Shown: one piece after another, positions 1 to 5,822 of the stretch | Layout: the number at the start of each line of letters is the position of its first letter | Position numbering within the stretch: the stretch's first letter is position 1 | Assembly (NCBI GenBank): GCA_023135995.1 | Contig: JAGLRY010000284.1 | Span: 1 to 8,935 of the forward strand | DNA: 8,935 nt | Reading direction: 5' to 3' | From: Candidatus Aminicenantota bacterium | GTDB taxonomy: Bacteria; Acidobacteriota; Aminicenantia; Aminicenantales; Aminicenantaceae | Made by a program: the position numbers and the translations under genes | Notes under the pieces: model-generated | The model's database searches: none | Told to the model about the DNA's origin: nothing | Seen by the model: only the letters and a program-made list of their open reading frames with translations

Positions 1-118
1 CAGGAAACTTTTTAAAGGTTTACTTGGTTATTAAACTGTGGTATTTTTTAATTGTCTCATCTGGATTTTTCGAGTCTGGATGTGTGCAACATTTTTTTAT
101 CAAAAGGAACAAGCTGTA
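1..118. other. AT-rich left edge, no gene identified
   Basis: This AT-rich stretch lies before the palindromic element. I see no RNA gene, no clear terminator and no recognisable protein. One forward frame is open from base 3 to a TAG at 186-188, but its translation is an unrecognisable mix rich in Phe, Leu, Val and Lys and it runs into the repeat element. I do not call it a gene, although the 3' end of an upstream gene cannot be fully excluded because the window starts here. Confidence 0.4.
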
Positions 119-121
119 TAA

Positions 122-188
122 CCTGGATTATTCACGAGTTGAGGTTGCTGCAAAGGCGAGGCAGTGGGCTACAACGAAGACTTTGTAG
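122..188 (+). repeat. Dispersed repeat, copy A (conserved block, variable spacer, hairpin block)
   Basis: Bases 122-143 (22 nt, starting CCTGGATTATTCACGAG) and 166-186 (21 nt, GGGCTACAACGAAGACTT onward) are identical to 8881-8902 and 8912-8932. The spacers between the blocks are unrelated and differ in length: 22 nt here (144-165) and 9 nt in the other copy. The second block forms a hairpin with stem CTACAA (169-174) and TTGTAG (183-188) around the loop CGAAGACT. Two identical blocks over 8.7 kb cannot be chance. The repeat makes up the left part of the palindromic element. Confidence 0.85.
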
Positions 189-210
189 TGATATCAGCTC
201 GCCCGAAGGG

Positions 211-329
211 TAAAAAATGTCGATTATAAATGAAAATCGCATAGGAAATGCAGTGCATAAAAGAGTATTCAAAAAAACAATGAAACATTTTGATATTGGG
301 TCTGTTATGATAAGTATCGACATTTTTTA
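211..329. repeat. Internal 14-bp inverted repeat nested inside the element
   Basis: TAAAAAATGTCGAT at 211-224 is the exact reverse complement of 316-329, with 91 nt between the arms. The right arm touches the right terminal inverted repeat directly. The left arm lies 76 nt inside the left terminal repeat, after the hairpin module. The element therefore has two nested palindromes with an asymmetric insertion on its left side. The DNA between the arms is AT-rich, and I see no gene in it. Confidence 0.75.
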
Positions 330-346
330 TGAATAATTCAGGCTAA

Positions 347-374
347 TTGGCCCAGGATGTTAAAGACATATAAA
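347..374 (+). promoter_or_regulatory. Candidate promoter for the PASTA-rpe operon
   Basis: TTGGCC (347-352) and TATAAA (369-374) are separated by 16 nt and resemble sigma-70 -35 and -10 boxes. A start point around 381 would leave a leader of only about 13 nt before the ATG at 394. That fits the absence of any Shine-Dalgarno sequence there. The candidate begins five bases after the right terminal repeat ends. This is consensus matching only, and such matches occur by chance in AT-rich DNA. Confidence 0.3.
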
Positions 375-393
375 ACAAAGCTATTCATAGATT

Positions 394-1110
394 ATGACAA
401 TCAACAAGATCTTTAAATTTTGCGTTATTACCCTATCAGCACTCATCCTATTTTTTCTCAGTGCTCTTATCGCCTATCAAGTCACTCTTAAAGGAGAGAT
501 GGTCACTATCCCCAACCTCACAAACAAGTCCTTGGATGAAGCCAGGGAGATCCTCGCGGACAAAAAACTCTTTGTCATCAAGAGCGGGATAGAACTGCAC
601 GATAGATACGACAAGGATAAGATCATCCAACAGGACCTTCTCGCAGGATCTAAGGTCAAGATCAACAATGTTGTGAAAGTCGTTCTGAGCGCAGGAAAAG
701 AAAAGGTCATTGTCCCTCGCTTTATCGGACGGAGTCTTCAAGCGATAAGCCCAGACCTCATCGAAGCGGGGCTGATGAAGGGGAAAATATCGCATGTTCA
801 TACTCCTGCATATGCGGCAGGAAAGATCATCTCTCAACATCCCTCTGATAATGAAGAGGTGGCGCGGGGTTCCCGGATCAGTTTTTTAGTGAGTCAGGGA
901 GATAGAGAAAAAAAATTCCTGATGCCCGATCTGATCGGAAAACGGGCCTTAGTGGTTATCGAAAAATTGAAAGAGTTGGAATTCAACATCGGGCATATCC
1001 GCTACTCCTATTATCCAGGTCTTGAATCAGGGATTATCATCAACCAATACCCTGAACCCGGCTCTCGCATTCAAAGAAGAAATCTTATCACCATGGAGGT
1101 TAGCAAATAA
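394..1110 (+). CDS. Membrane-anchored protein with three PASTA domains
   Basis: The 238-residue protein has a short basic N-terminus, one membrane segment (about residues 8-30) and three tandem PASTA-like modules at about 35-101, 103-170 and 172-238. Each module opens with a V/I/M-P-x-L/F-[IT]-G/N-type motif (VTIPNLTNKS, VIVPRFIGRS, FLMPDLIGKR) and contains the family's I-I-x-Q/Q-x-P-x-x-G-type turn (IISQHPSDNEEV, IINQYPEPGSRI). PASTA domains are known from Ser/Thr kinases and penicillin-binding proteins, where they bind peptidoglycan or muropeptides. No kinase or transpeptidase domain is attached here. I infer an inner-membrane protein whose modules face the periplasm; its partner is unknown. 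An in-frame TAG at 388-390 rules out an earlier start, and the next in-frame ATG (residue 36) would lose the membrane anchor. No ribosome-binding site is visible. The stop overlaps the rpe start by one base. Confidence 0.85.
   Translation: MTINKIFKFCVITLSALILFFLSALIAYQVTLKGEMVTIPNLTNKSLDEAREILADKKLFVIKSGIELHDRYDKDKIIQQDLLAGSKVKINNVVKVVLSAGKEKVIVPRFIGRSLQAISPDLIEAGLMKGKISHVHTPAYAAGKIISQHPSDNEEVARGSRISFLVSQGDREKKFLMPDLIGKRALVVIEKLKELEFNIGHIRYSYYPGLESGIIINQYPEPGSRIQRRNLITMEVSK
1095..1100 (+). promoter_or_regulatory. Strong Shine-Dalgarno for rpe inside the PASTA gene
   Basis: GGAGGT lies 9 nt before the ATG at 1110, within the last codons of the preceding gene. It supports this start for rpe and translational coupling through the TAATG junction. 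Confidence 0.75.
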
Positions 1111-1778
1111 TGATTCAAATCGCACCGTCTATCCTTTCCGCTGATTTCACCAGAATCGCAGACGCTGTGAAAATTGCCGAAGATGCCGGCGCAGACCTCA
1201 TCCATGTGGATGTCATGGATGGCCACTTTGTATCCAACCTCACGTTGGGGCCAGCGCTGGTTTCTGCTCTTAAAGACAAAACGACTCTTCCCCTAGATGT
1301 GCATCTCATGGTTGAAAATCCTGGATTATTCATTCCTCTCTTCCAGGAAGCGGGAGCAGATTGGATATCGATCCATATCGAGGCCTCTGTGCACCTCCAC
1401 CAGGACATTAGTTCTATCAAAGAAAAAGGGCAACGAGCAGGTCTTGTGCTGAATCCAGCAACTCCCATCCACCTCATGAATGAGATCATCCAGGACCTCG
1501 ACTTTGTTCTCTTGATGACTGTCAATCCTGGCTGGGGAGGCCAAGGATTCATCGAATCATGCCACAAAAAGATCAAGCATCTGAAAAATTGGCTCACAGA
1601 GCAGAAACTGGAGATCCCGATCCAGGTCGACGGTGGAATCAAGCTGGATAATTTGAAAGAGATCATCCAGGACGGAGCTGATATCATCGTTATGGGCTCT
1701 GGGATCTACAAAGAAGAGGATCCTTCGAAAGTCATCAAAACGATCAAGTCGCTGGTCAAAAAGTACGAAAAACCATGA
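1110..1778 (+). CDS. rpe: Ribulose-phosphate 3-epimerase
   Basis: The 222-residue product is the standard size for this TIM-barrel enzyme, which interconverts D-ribulose 5-phosphate and D-xylulose 5-phosphate in the cytosolic pentose phosphate pathway. The family landmarks are all visible. They are APSILSADF (5-13), HVDVMDGHFV with metal ligands His32 and Asp34 (32-41), DVHLMVENP with His65 (63-71), the flexible loop VNPGWGGQGF (138-147), QVDGGI with catalytic Asp174 (172-177) and the phosphate-binding MGSGIY (195-200). His32, Asp34, His65 and Asp174 are the expected metal-binding and catalytic set. The start follows a strong ribosome-binding site and overlaps the upstream stop by one base. 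The stop overlaps the next gene's start in ATGA, implying coupled translation. Nothing is missing or damaged. Confidence 0.97.
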   Translation: MIQIAPSILSADFTRIADAVKIAEDAGADLIHVDVMDGHFVSNLTLGPALVSALKDKTTLPLDVHLMVENPGLFIPLFQEAGADWISIHIEASVHLHQDISSIKEKGQRAGLVLNPATPIHLMNEIIQDLDFVLLMTVNPGWGGQGFIESCHKKIKHLKNWLTEQKLEIPIQVDGGIKLDNLKEIIQDGADIIVMGSGIYKEEDPSKVIKTIKSLVKKYEKP

Positions 1779-2719
1779 ATTGTCTAGTCACTGGTACCGC
1801 TGGATTTATCGGGTCCCATCTGTCTCGGAGACTCCTCAAAGAAGGTTTTTCTGTTATCGGTGTGGACAGTTTCACCGATTATTATCCCAGGTGGATCAAA
1901 GAACGTAATCTATCCACCCTGAAGAGTGAAAACAATTTTTCATTCCTCGAAGAAGACATCAATTCTCTCGACCTCAACCGCCTTTTACAAAATGTCGATT
2001 GCGTGTTTCACCTGGCCGCCCAAGCAGGAGTGAGAGCGAGCTGGGGGCAGAGCTTTTCCGAATATATACGGAACAACATCGAAGCCACACAAAGGCTTCT
2101 GGAAGAATCAAAGGAGCAGCCCCTCCATAAATTCATATATGCATCGTCCTCATCGGTTTATGGGTATTGCCCTGAACTTCCCATGTCAGAATCCAGCCCT
2201 CTCCTCCCCTATTCTCCCTATGGAGTCACCAAGTTGGCCGCAGAAAACCTGTGCTATCTCTACTCCAAGAACTACGGTGTCCCTACGATCTCTCTGCGTT
2301 TTTTCACAGTCTACGGGCCAGGACAACGCCCCGATATGGCGTTTCACAAATTTTTTAAATCAACTTCCGAGAATAAACCTATCACTGTTTTTGGCACAGG
2401 AGAGCAAACAAGAGATTTTACATATATCAACGATATCATAGATGCAATTTTTGCCTGCATCGCACACGGCCAAACAGGGGAAACGTACAATCTTGGTGGA
2501 GGGAACAGAAAAATGTTGAAGGATCTGCTCCCTCTTTTCGAAGAGATCTGCGGAAAAAAAATCAGCGTCAAATGGGAAGAAAAACAAAAGGGAGACGTCC
2601 CTCATACGTTAGCGGACATCCAAAAAGCAAAGAAAGACTTGGGATTCGCTCCAAGAACAGCGATCGATGAGGGATTGAGCGAAGAATGGAGGTGGATCAA
2701 AAACCTCTATTCTCCCTAA
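1775..2719 (+). CDS. NAD-dependent nucleotide-sugar epimerase (extended SDR, UDP-glucose/UDP-glucuronate 4-epimerase-like)
   Basis: The 314-residue protein is an extended short-chain dehydrogenase. The NAD-binding motif GTAGFIG is at 7-13, and Asp31 ends the second strand, as expected for NAD over NADP. HLAAQAGVR (79-87) is a sequence often seen in UDP-glucuronate 4-epimerases. The catalytic set is the Ser run at 124-127 plus Tyr149-xxx-Lys153 (SPYGVTK). RFFTVYGPGQRPDM (175-188), DFTYINDI (214-221) and YNLGGG (238-243) form the substrate and cofactor pocket. GDVPHTLADIQKAKKDLGF (273-291) is the usual C-terminal signature. It probably epimerises the hexose C4 of a UDP-sugar for surface polysaccharide, but the exact substrate cannot be read from sequence, and a dehydratase or a different epimerase remains possible. 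The start overlaps the rpe stop by four bases. Confidence 0.92.
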   Translation: MNCLVTGTAGFIGSHLSRRLLKEGFSVIGVDSFTDYYPRWIKERNLSTLKSENNFSFLEEDINSLDLNRLLQNVDCVFHLAAQAGVRASWGQSFSEYIRNNIEATQRLLEESKEQPLHKFIYASSSSVYGYCPELPMSESSPLLPYSPYGVTKLAAENLCYLYSKNYGVPTISLRFFTVYGPGQRPDMAFHKFFKSTSENKPITVFGTGEQTRDFTYINDIIDAIFACIAHGQTGETYNLGGGNRKMLKDLLPLFEEICGKKISVKWEEKQKGDVPHTLADIQKAKKDLGFAPRTAIDEGLSEEWRWIKNLYSP

Positions 2720-2731
2720 GGATAAACGACA

Positions 2732-3532
2732 ATGATAAGACCGACCGAAACGTTCAAAGCGAAGAAAATAATCCTGTATGGGCTCCTCATCCTTATCGTT
2801 ATTATTTCAATAAGCTGCGGAAAACAGGAAACAGAGATCGATCCTGAGATCGTCTCGAACGATGAACTCCTCTTTAATCTGGGTATGGAATCCATCAAAA
2901 AAGACGCAGAAAAGGGGCGACTCTATTTGCGACAGGTCATTGATTCCTTCCCGAAGAGTTTTTACGCTCAGAGGGCAAAATTGGCCATTGCCGATTCTTA
3001 CTTTGAAAAGGGAGACGAAGGGAGCATGATTATAGCCGCATCTGAATATAGGGAGTTCATCTCTCTGTTCCCTCTCAGCCCATCTGCATCCTATGCCCAA
3101 TACCAGATCGGGATGACCTTTTACAAAAAGGCCTTGAAGCCCGGACGAGACCAGACCAAAACAGAACGGGCTCTAGTCGAGTTTAAAAAAGTTATCACCA
3201 CTTACCCGTTGAGTGACGAAGCCAAACAGACTGAGGAAAAAATCAAGGACTGTGAGGAACGATTGGCTGCACACACGCTCAGTATAGGAGAGCTTTACTA
3301 TAAACGAGCGGCGTACAAAGCATCGACAAGCCGCTTGATCGATATCCTCACAGCATATCCGAATTATTCAGAGATGGATAAAGTCTATTATTATCTTGGC
3401 GATTCTTATTACAAATGGAATAAGATCGAGGAAAGTATTCCCTATTTTCGGAAACTCATAACAGATTTTCCTCAGAGTAAATACGCAGAAAAGGCCACAG
3501 AAAGAATGCAGGAGATCGAAAAACGAACATAA
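2732..3532 (+). CDS. bamD: BamD-like outer-membrane assembly lipoprotein with TPR repeats
   Basis: The 266-residue protein has a basic N-terminus, a hydrophobic segment (about 13-28) and a lipobox-like SISC-G with Cys29. This indicates export and lipidation, though Ser at -3 is not the preferred residue. The rest is helical and TPR-like, with recurring helix-turn motifs ending in FP or YP: VIDSFPKSFYAQRAKLAIADSY (69-90), FISLFPLSPSASYAQYQIG (109-127), VITTYPLSDEA (154-164), ILTAYPNYSEMDKVYYYLG (205-223) and LITDFPQSKYAEKA (242-255). This matches BamD/YfiO, the periplasmic-face partner of BamA in beta-barrel insertion. Other TPR lipoproteins of the CpoB/YbgF type are less likely given length and repeat spacing. 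AAGGA at 2718-2722 is the ribosome-binding site. Only 12 nt separate it from the epimerase gene, so it likely shares that transcript. Confidence 0.85.
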   Translation: MIRPTETFKAKKIILYGLLILIVIISISCGKQETEIDPEIVSNDELLFNLGMESIKKDAEKGRLYLRQVIDSFPKSFYAQRAKLAIADSYFEKGDEGSMIIAASEYREFISLFPLSPSASYAQYQIGMTFYKKALKPGRDQTKTERALVEFKKVITTYPLSDEAKQTEEKIKDCEERLAAHTLSIGELYYKRAAYKASTSRLIDILTAYPNYSEMDKVYYYLGDSYYKWNKIEESIPYFRKLITDFPQSKYAEKATERMQEIEKRT

Positions 3533-3569
3533 AAGGGAAAACGTTTGAATTGTGAATCTTGTTTATTGT

Positions 3570-3575
3570 GGAGGT
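3570..3575 (+). promoter_or_regulatory. Shine-Dalgarno fixing the beta-barrel gene start
   Basis: GGAGGT ends four bases before the ATG at 3580. An in-frame TTG at 3559 would add seven residues (MFIVEVN) ahead of the basic signal-peptide start, and it would place this ribosome-binding site inside the coding region. The ATG at 3580 is therefore preferred. Confidence 0.8.
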
Positions 3576-3579
3576 CAAC

Positions 3580-4377
3580 ATGAATTTAAAGCGCAAAATT
3601 TCGAGTGCCGTACTGATGCTGTTTGTATTCACCAGCCTGTCCTATACTCAAGAGCCGACGCCGGATTTTTCAGATGGTAATAAGTGGAGTGCAGGTCTCG
3701 GATTTGAATACTTTAAGAGCACCATGAGCTGGGATGAGGATAGTCTTGTCTCACCGCTCAAGTCATACTTGATGACTTTTCATGTCAACTATGAGATCTT
3801 GGATGGTTTATATTTAGGGGGGATTTTCGGCTATGCATCATCCGACTTTGAGTCTTTGACATTTCGAGAGTTGCCCGTTTCTTTGACAATGGACAAAGGA
3901 GCGATCGGAGGGATTCTTTTCGGCGGAGAGGCGGTATTTACCTTCTACGAAACAGACAGCTTTGATTTCAGCGTTATGGGCCAGTACATCTATTACAGCG
4001 GTGGACAGAAGCAATGGGATATACCGGGACTGGCCGTCGATGGGACCGCGACGGGAGAACCGAAATGGTCACGTGCAACCGCGGGCGTTTCTTTCAGATA
4101 CTTGGCTGCAAAGCCTTTTCTTCCCTATCTGAATATCGCCTACAGCTCTCTCTCCGGAACCTTTGCGATGGAAGAATCCATCCAGACACTGAACAGGACA
4201 GAAGAAAAGAATATATCCGGCATAGGGAATATTATGATAGGACTGGGAGGAATTTATGATCTCTCAGATTCTCTCAGCCTCCTACTGGAAGCTGATTTTA
4301 CACCTTATAGCGGTGGCGATAATTACGAGGGCGGTGTTGATTTTGGTGCGCTGCTCAGGATTATGTATTCATTCTAA
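3580..4377 (+). CDS. Predicted outer-membrane beta-barrel protein
   Basis: From the ATG at 3580 the product is 265 residues. A signal peptide is clear (MNLKRKISSA followed by a hydrophobic stretch to about residue 20, cleavage probably near 23-24). The mature protein alternates hydrophobic and polar residues in strands such as WSAGLGFEYF (36-45), YLMTFHVNYEI (63-73), LYLGGIFGYASS (77-88), GGILFGGEAVFTFY (110-123), FDFSVMGQYIYYSG (128-141), ATAGVSFRYLA (166-176), IGNIMIGLGGIYDL (215-228), SLLLEADFTPYSG (233-245) and VDFGALLRIMYSF (253-265). The terminal Phe and alternating last strand fit the C-terminal signal recognised by the BAM machinery. Eight to ten strands suggest a small barrel of the OmpA/OmpW or 'outer membrane protein beta-barrel' kind. 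I do not recognise the specific family or ligand. It lies directly after bamD, whose complex would insert it, and 18 nt before the protease gene. Confidence 0.8.
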   Translation: MNLKRKISSAVLMLFVFTSLSYTQEPTPDFSDGNKWSAGLGFEYFKSTMSWDEDSLVSPLKSYLMTFHVNYEILDGLYLGGIFGYASSDFESLTFRELPVSLTMDKGAIGGILFGGEAVFTFYETDSFDFSVMGQYIYYSGGQKQWDIPGLAVDGTATGEPKWSRATAGVSFRYLAAKPFLPYLNIAYSSLSGTFAMEESIQTLNRTEEKNISGIGNIMIGLGGIYDLSDSLSLLLEADFTPYSGGDNYEGGVDFGALLRIMYSF

Positions 4378-4395
4378 CAGGAACCGGAGGAGACT

Positions 4396-5757
4396 ATGAA
4401 AAAGAAAAAACTTATTCTTTTAATAACCACAATACTTTTCCTGTCTTTGACAGTAAGTTTCAATAATGCCGAACAGGACAGGCGAATCCGGAGAATCACC
4501 GATCCAGCCCTCCGAGATATCCATGTCTTAAAAGACAATTCTCGCTTTAAAAATAACCAGCAACAGTACGCATCAAATGAGGTTCTCGTCAAATTCAAGT
4601 CATCACTTTCTGAAAACGAAGTGGCAATTCTCATCAAAACATATCAATCCCGAACAATAAAAAAGATCCCGAAGCTTAACGTCTATCAGGTCCGAATCCC
4701 TGAAAGCTATAGTGTGGAAGAAATGGTGTATGCCTTTGACCGAAACCCGGATGTGGAATACGCTGAACCCAACTATATCGCCCGCATAACAGCGACACCC
4801 AATGATACGCTGTTCCAAGAACAGTATGCCCTCCACAACACGGGCCAGTCGATCGGCGTGCCCGGCAGTCCTTCCGGCACTGACCGAGCTGATATCAAAG
4901 CCCCTGAAGGCTGGGAAGAGACTAAGGGAACGGATTCGACTGTGATAGCCATTCTAGACACGGGTATTGACCTCATCCATCCAGACTTGCAGAGCAAAGT
5001 TTTATCTGGGGGGAGAGATTTTGTCAATGACGATTTCGATGCTTCCGATGATCACTGGCATGGCACTCATATCGCCGGGATCGCGGCCGCAGAGACAAAC
5101 AACACTGAGGGTATTGCCGGAGTCGCTTGGAATTGCAAACTTCTGCCTGTCAAGGTGTTAGATCAAGATGGAGATGGGTACTACTCATGGATCGCGGATG
5201 GGATCAGATGGGCCACGGACAACGGAGCTGATGTTATCAACATGAGTTTTGGAGGCCCTTCGGAAGCCGCAATATTGGCTAACGCCTTGAGCTATGCTAA
5301 AAGCAACGGAGTTGTTTGTGTTGCTTCGGCCGGGAACGAAGAGGATTTTGTGTTGTATCCCGCGGCTTACGACGAGTACTGCATCGCTGTCGCGGCCACG
5401 GACTACAATGATGAAAGGCCATGGTGGTCCAATCAAGGACCAGAGGTCGACGTGGCTGCTCCAGGCGTAAGGATCCTCAGTTGTTCCCCAACCTGGTATT
5501 GGGGGCCCGGATCTTTTCCATACGGTTATGCAGAGGGAACCTCCCAGGCAGCCCCGCATGTGGCTGGTCTGGCGGCCCTTATTAAAGACCTCAAACCTTG
5601 GCTGCGGGCGGATGAGATCATGGATATCATCCGGTACACTGCCGAAGACGTCAACAGCGGAACTTCCCCTGGATTCGATGAATTCATCGGCTACGGCCGC
5701 ATAAACATGGACAGGGCTCTAGTTCCCATCAAACTCGCGACGCCATCAGGAAAGTAG
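4396..5757 (+). CDS. Secreted S8-family (subtilisin-like) serine protease
   Basis: The 453-residue preproprotein starts with MKKKK and a hydrophobic signal segment (about 6-22). A propeptide resembling the inhibitor-I9/fervidolysin-type prodomain follows (about 58-130), with EVLVKFK (62-68) and a C-terminal NPDVEYAEPNYIA (117-129). The catalytic domain runs from about 138 to 440. Its triad is Asp188 (AILDTGID), His222 (HGTHIAGIAAA) and Ser383 (GTSQAAPHVAG), and Asn314 (ASAGNE) is the oxyanion-hole residue. All are intact. The Ser motif has Gln where GTSMA is usual. There is no C-terminal domain after the catalytic fold, so the mature enzyme is probably released into the periplasm or medium rather than anchored. 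GGAGGAG at 4386-4392 is a strong ribosome-binding site. Substrate unknown. The close spacing to the barrel gene suggests co-expression. Confidence 0.95.
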   Translation: MKKKKLILLITTILFLSLTVSFNNAEQDRRIRRITDPALRDIHVLKDNSRFKNNQQQYASNEVLVKFKSSLSENEVAILIKTYQSRTIKKIPKLNVYQVRIPESYSVEEMVYAFDRNPDVEYAEPNYIARITATPNDTLFQEQYALHNTGQSIGVPGSPSGTDRADIKAPEGWEETKGTDSTVIAILDTGIDLIHPDLQSKVLSGGRDFVNDDFDASDDHWHGTHIAGIAAAETNNTEGIAGVAWNCKLLPVKVLDQDGDGYYSWIADGIRWATDNGADVINMSFGGPSEAAILANALSYAKSNGVVCVASAGNEEDFVLYPAAYDEYCIAVAATDYNDERPWWSNQGPEVDVAAPGVRILSCSPTWYWGPGSFPYGYAEGTSQAAPHVAGLAALIKDLKPWLRADEIMDIIRYTAEDVNSGTSPGFDEFIGYGRINMDRALVPIKLATPSGK

Positions 5758-5781
5758 CGCTCTCTCTTTAGGGGATTCCGA

Positions 5782-5797
5782 TCGGACGAAAGTCCGA
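5782..5797. promoter_or_regulatory. Perfect dyad upstream of recN, putative LexA/SOS-type operator
   Basis: TCGGAC-GAAA-GTCCGA is a perfect 6-4-6 inverted repeat in the gap between the protease stop and the recN start, 25 nt before the recN ATG. The Gram-positive-type LexA box is CGAAC-N4-GTTCG; this site has the same 4-nt spacing and differs by one symmetric substitution per half-site (CGGAC-N4-GTCCG). recN is a classical SOS gene. The alternative is an RNA hairpin with a GAAA tetraloop at the end of the protease transcript. The tract after it is ATATATATTT rather than a U run, so it is a poor intrinsic terminator. A second palindrome, TCCGATCGGA (5777-5786), overlaps its left arm. Confidence 0.45.
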
Positions 5798-5800
5798 ATA

Positions 5801-5806
5801 TATATT
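5801..5806 (+). promoter_or_regulatory. Possible -10 box for recN
   Basis: TATATT sits 16 nt before the recN ATG, immediately downstream of the dyad. No good -35 is visible 17 nt upstream (CCGATC region). A repressor on the dyad would cover the -35 to -10 spacer. The call rests on a short AT-rich match. Confidence 0.25.
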
Positions 5807-5822
5807 TCTCGTAAATCATGAA

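Larger units (their letters stand above)
119..345. mobile_element. MITE-like palindromic element with terminal inverted repeats and TA flanks
   Basis: The left end reads CCTGGATTATTCA (122-134). The right end, read on the opposite strand (342 back to 330), is CCTGAATTATTCA, giving 12 of 13 identical positions. Both ends have one purine outside the CCTG (A on the left, G on the right when read inward), then a TA dinucleotide (119-120 and 344-345). The interior of about 220 bp holds no plausible transposase, so the element would be non-autonomous. A TA flank is typical of IS630/Tc1-mariner-type insertions, but two bases is weak evidence and the family is not identified. The same left-end sequence recurs at 8880 onward, also preceded by TA plus a purine, which supports a mobile or dispersed family. 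An alternative is an intergenic palindromic repeat such as a REP or BIME-like unit. Confidence 0.55.

Noticed and set aside
60..75. TCTGGATTTTTCGAGT, which looks like a degraded copy of the repeat start CCTGGATTATTCACGAG.
   Set aside because: It needs a mismatch and a two-base gap within about 16 AT-rich bases, and no further homology follows, so chance is likely.
3..188. A forward frame open from the left edge to a TAG at 186-188, about 61 codons, crossing copy A.
   Set aside because: The translation is low-complexity-like and unrecognised, it runs through a non-coding repeat, and copy B's equivalent frame stops after a few codons. A real 3' gene end cannot be excluded at a window edge, but there is no positive support.
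132..323. A minus-strand open frame of 63 codons inside the palindromic element.
   Set aside because: It reads through both arms of the inverted repeat and the hairpin module, has no recognisable domain or clear ribosome-binding site, and resembles no transposase I know.
1115..1687. A long minus-strand open frame of 190 codons opposite rpe.
   Set aside because: It is antisense to a complete, well-conserved gene. Its composition is that expected of a reverse-strand shadow, with no recognisable domain.
3545..3567. A possible promoter (TTGAAT ... TTTATT) upstream of the beta-barrel gene.
   Set aside because: The spacing between the two hexamers is only about 11 nt, too short for a sigma-70 promoter.
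5782..5808. The GAAA-loop hairpin as a rho-independent terminator after the protease gene.
   Set aside because: The stem is only 6 bp and the downstream tract alternates A and T rather than forming a U run; the operator reading fits at least as well.
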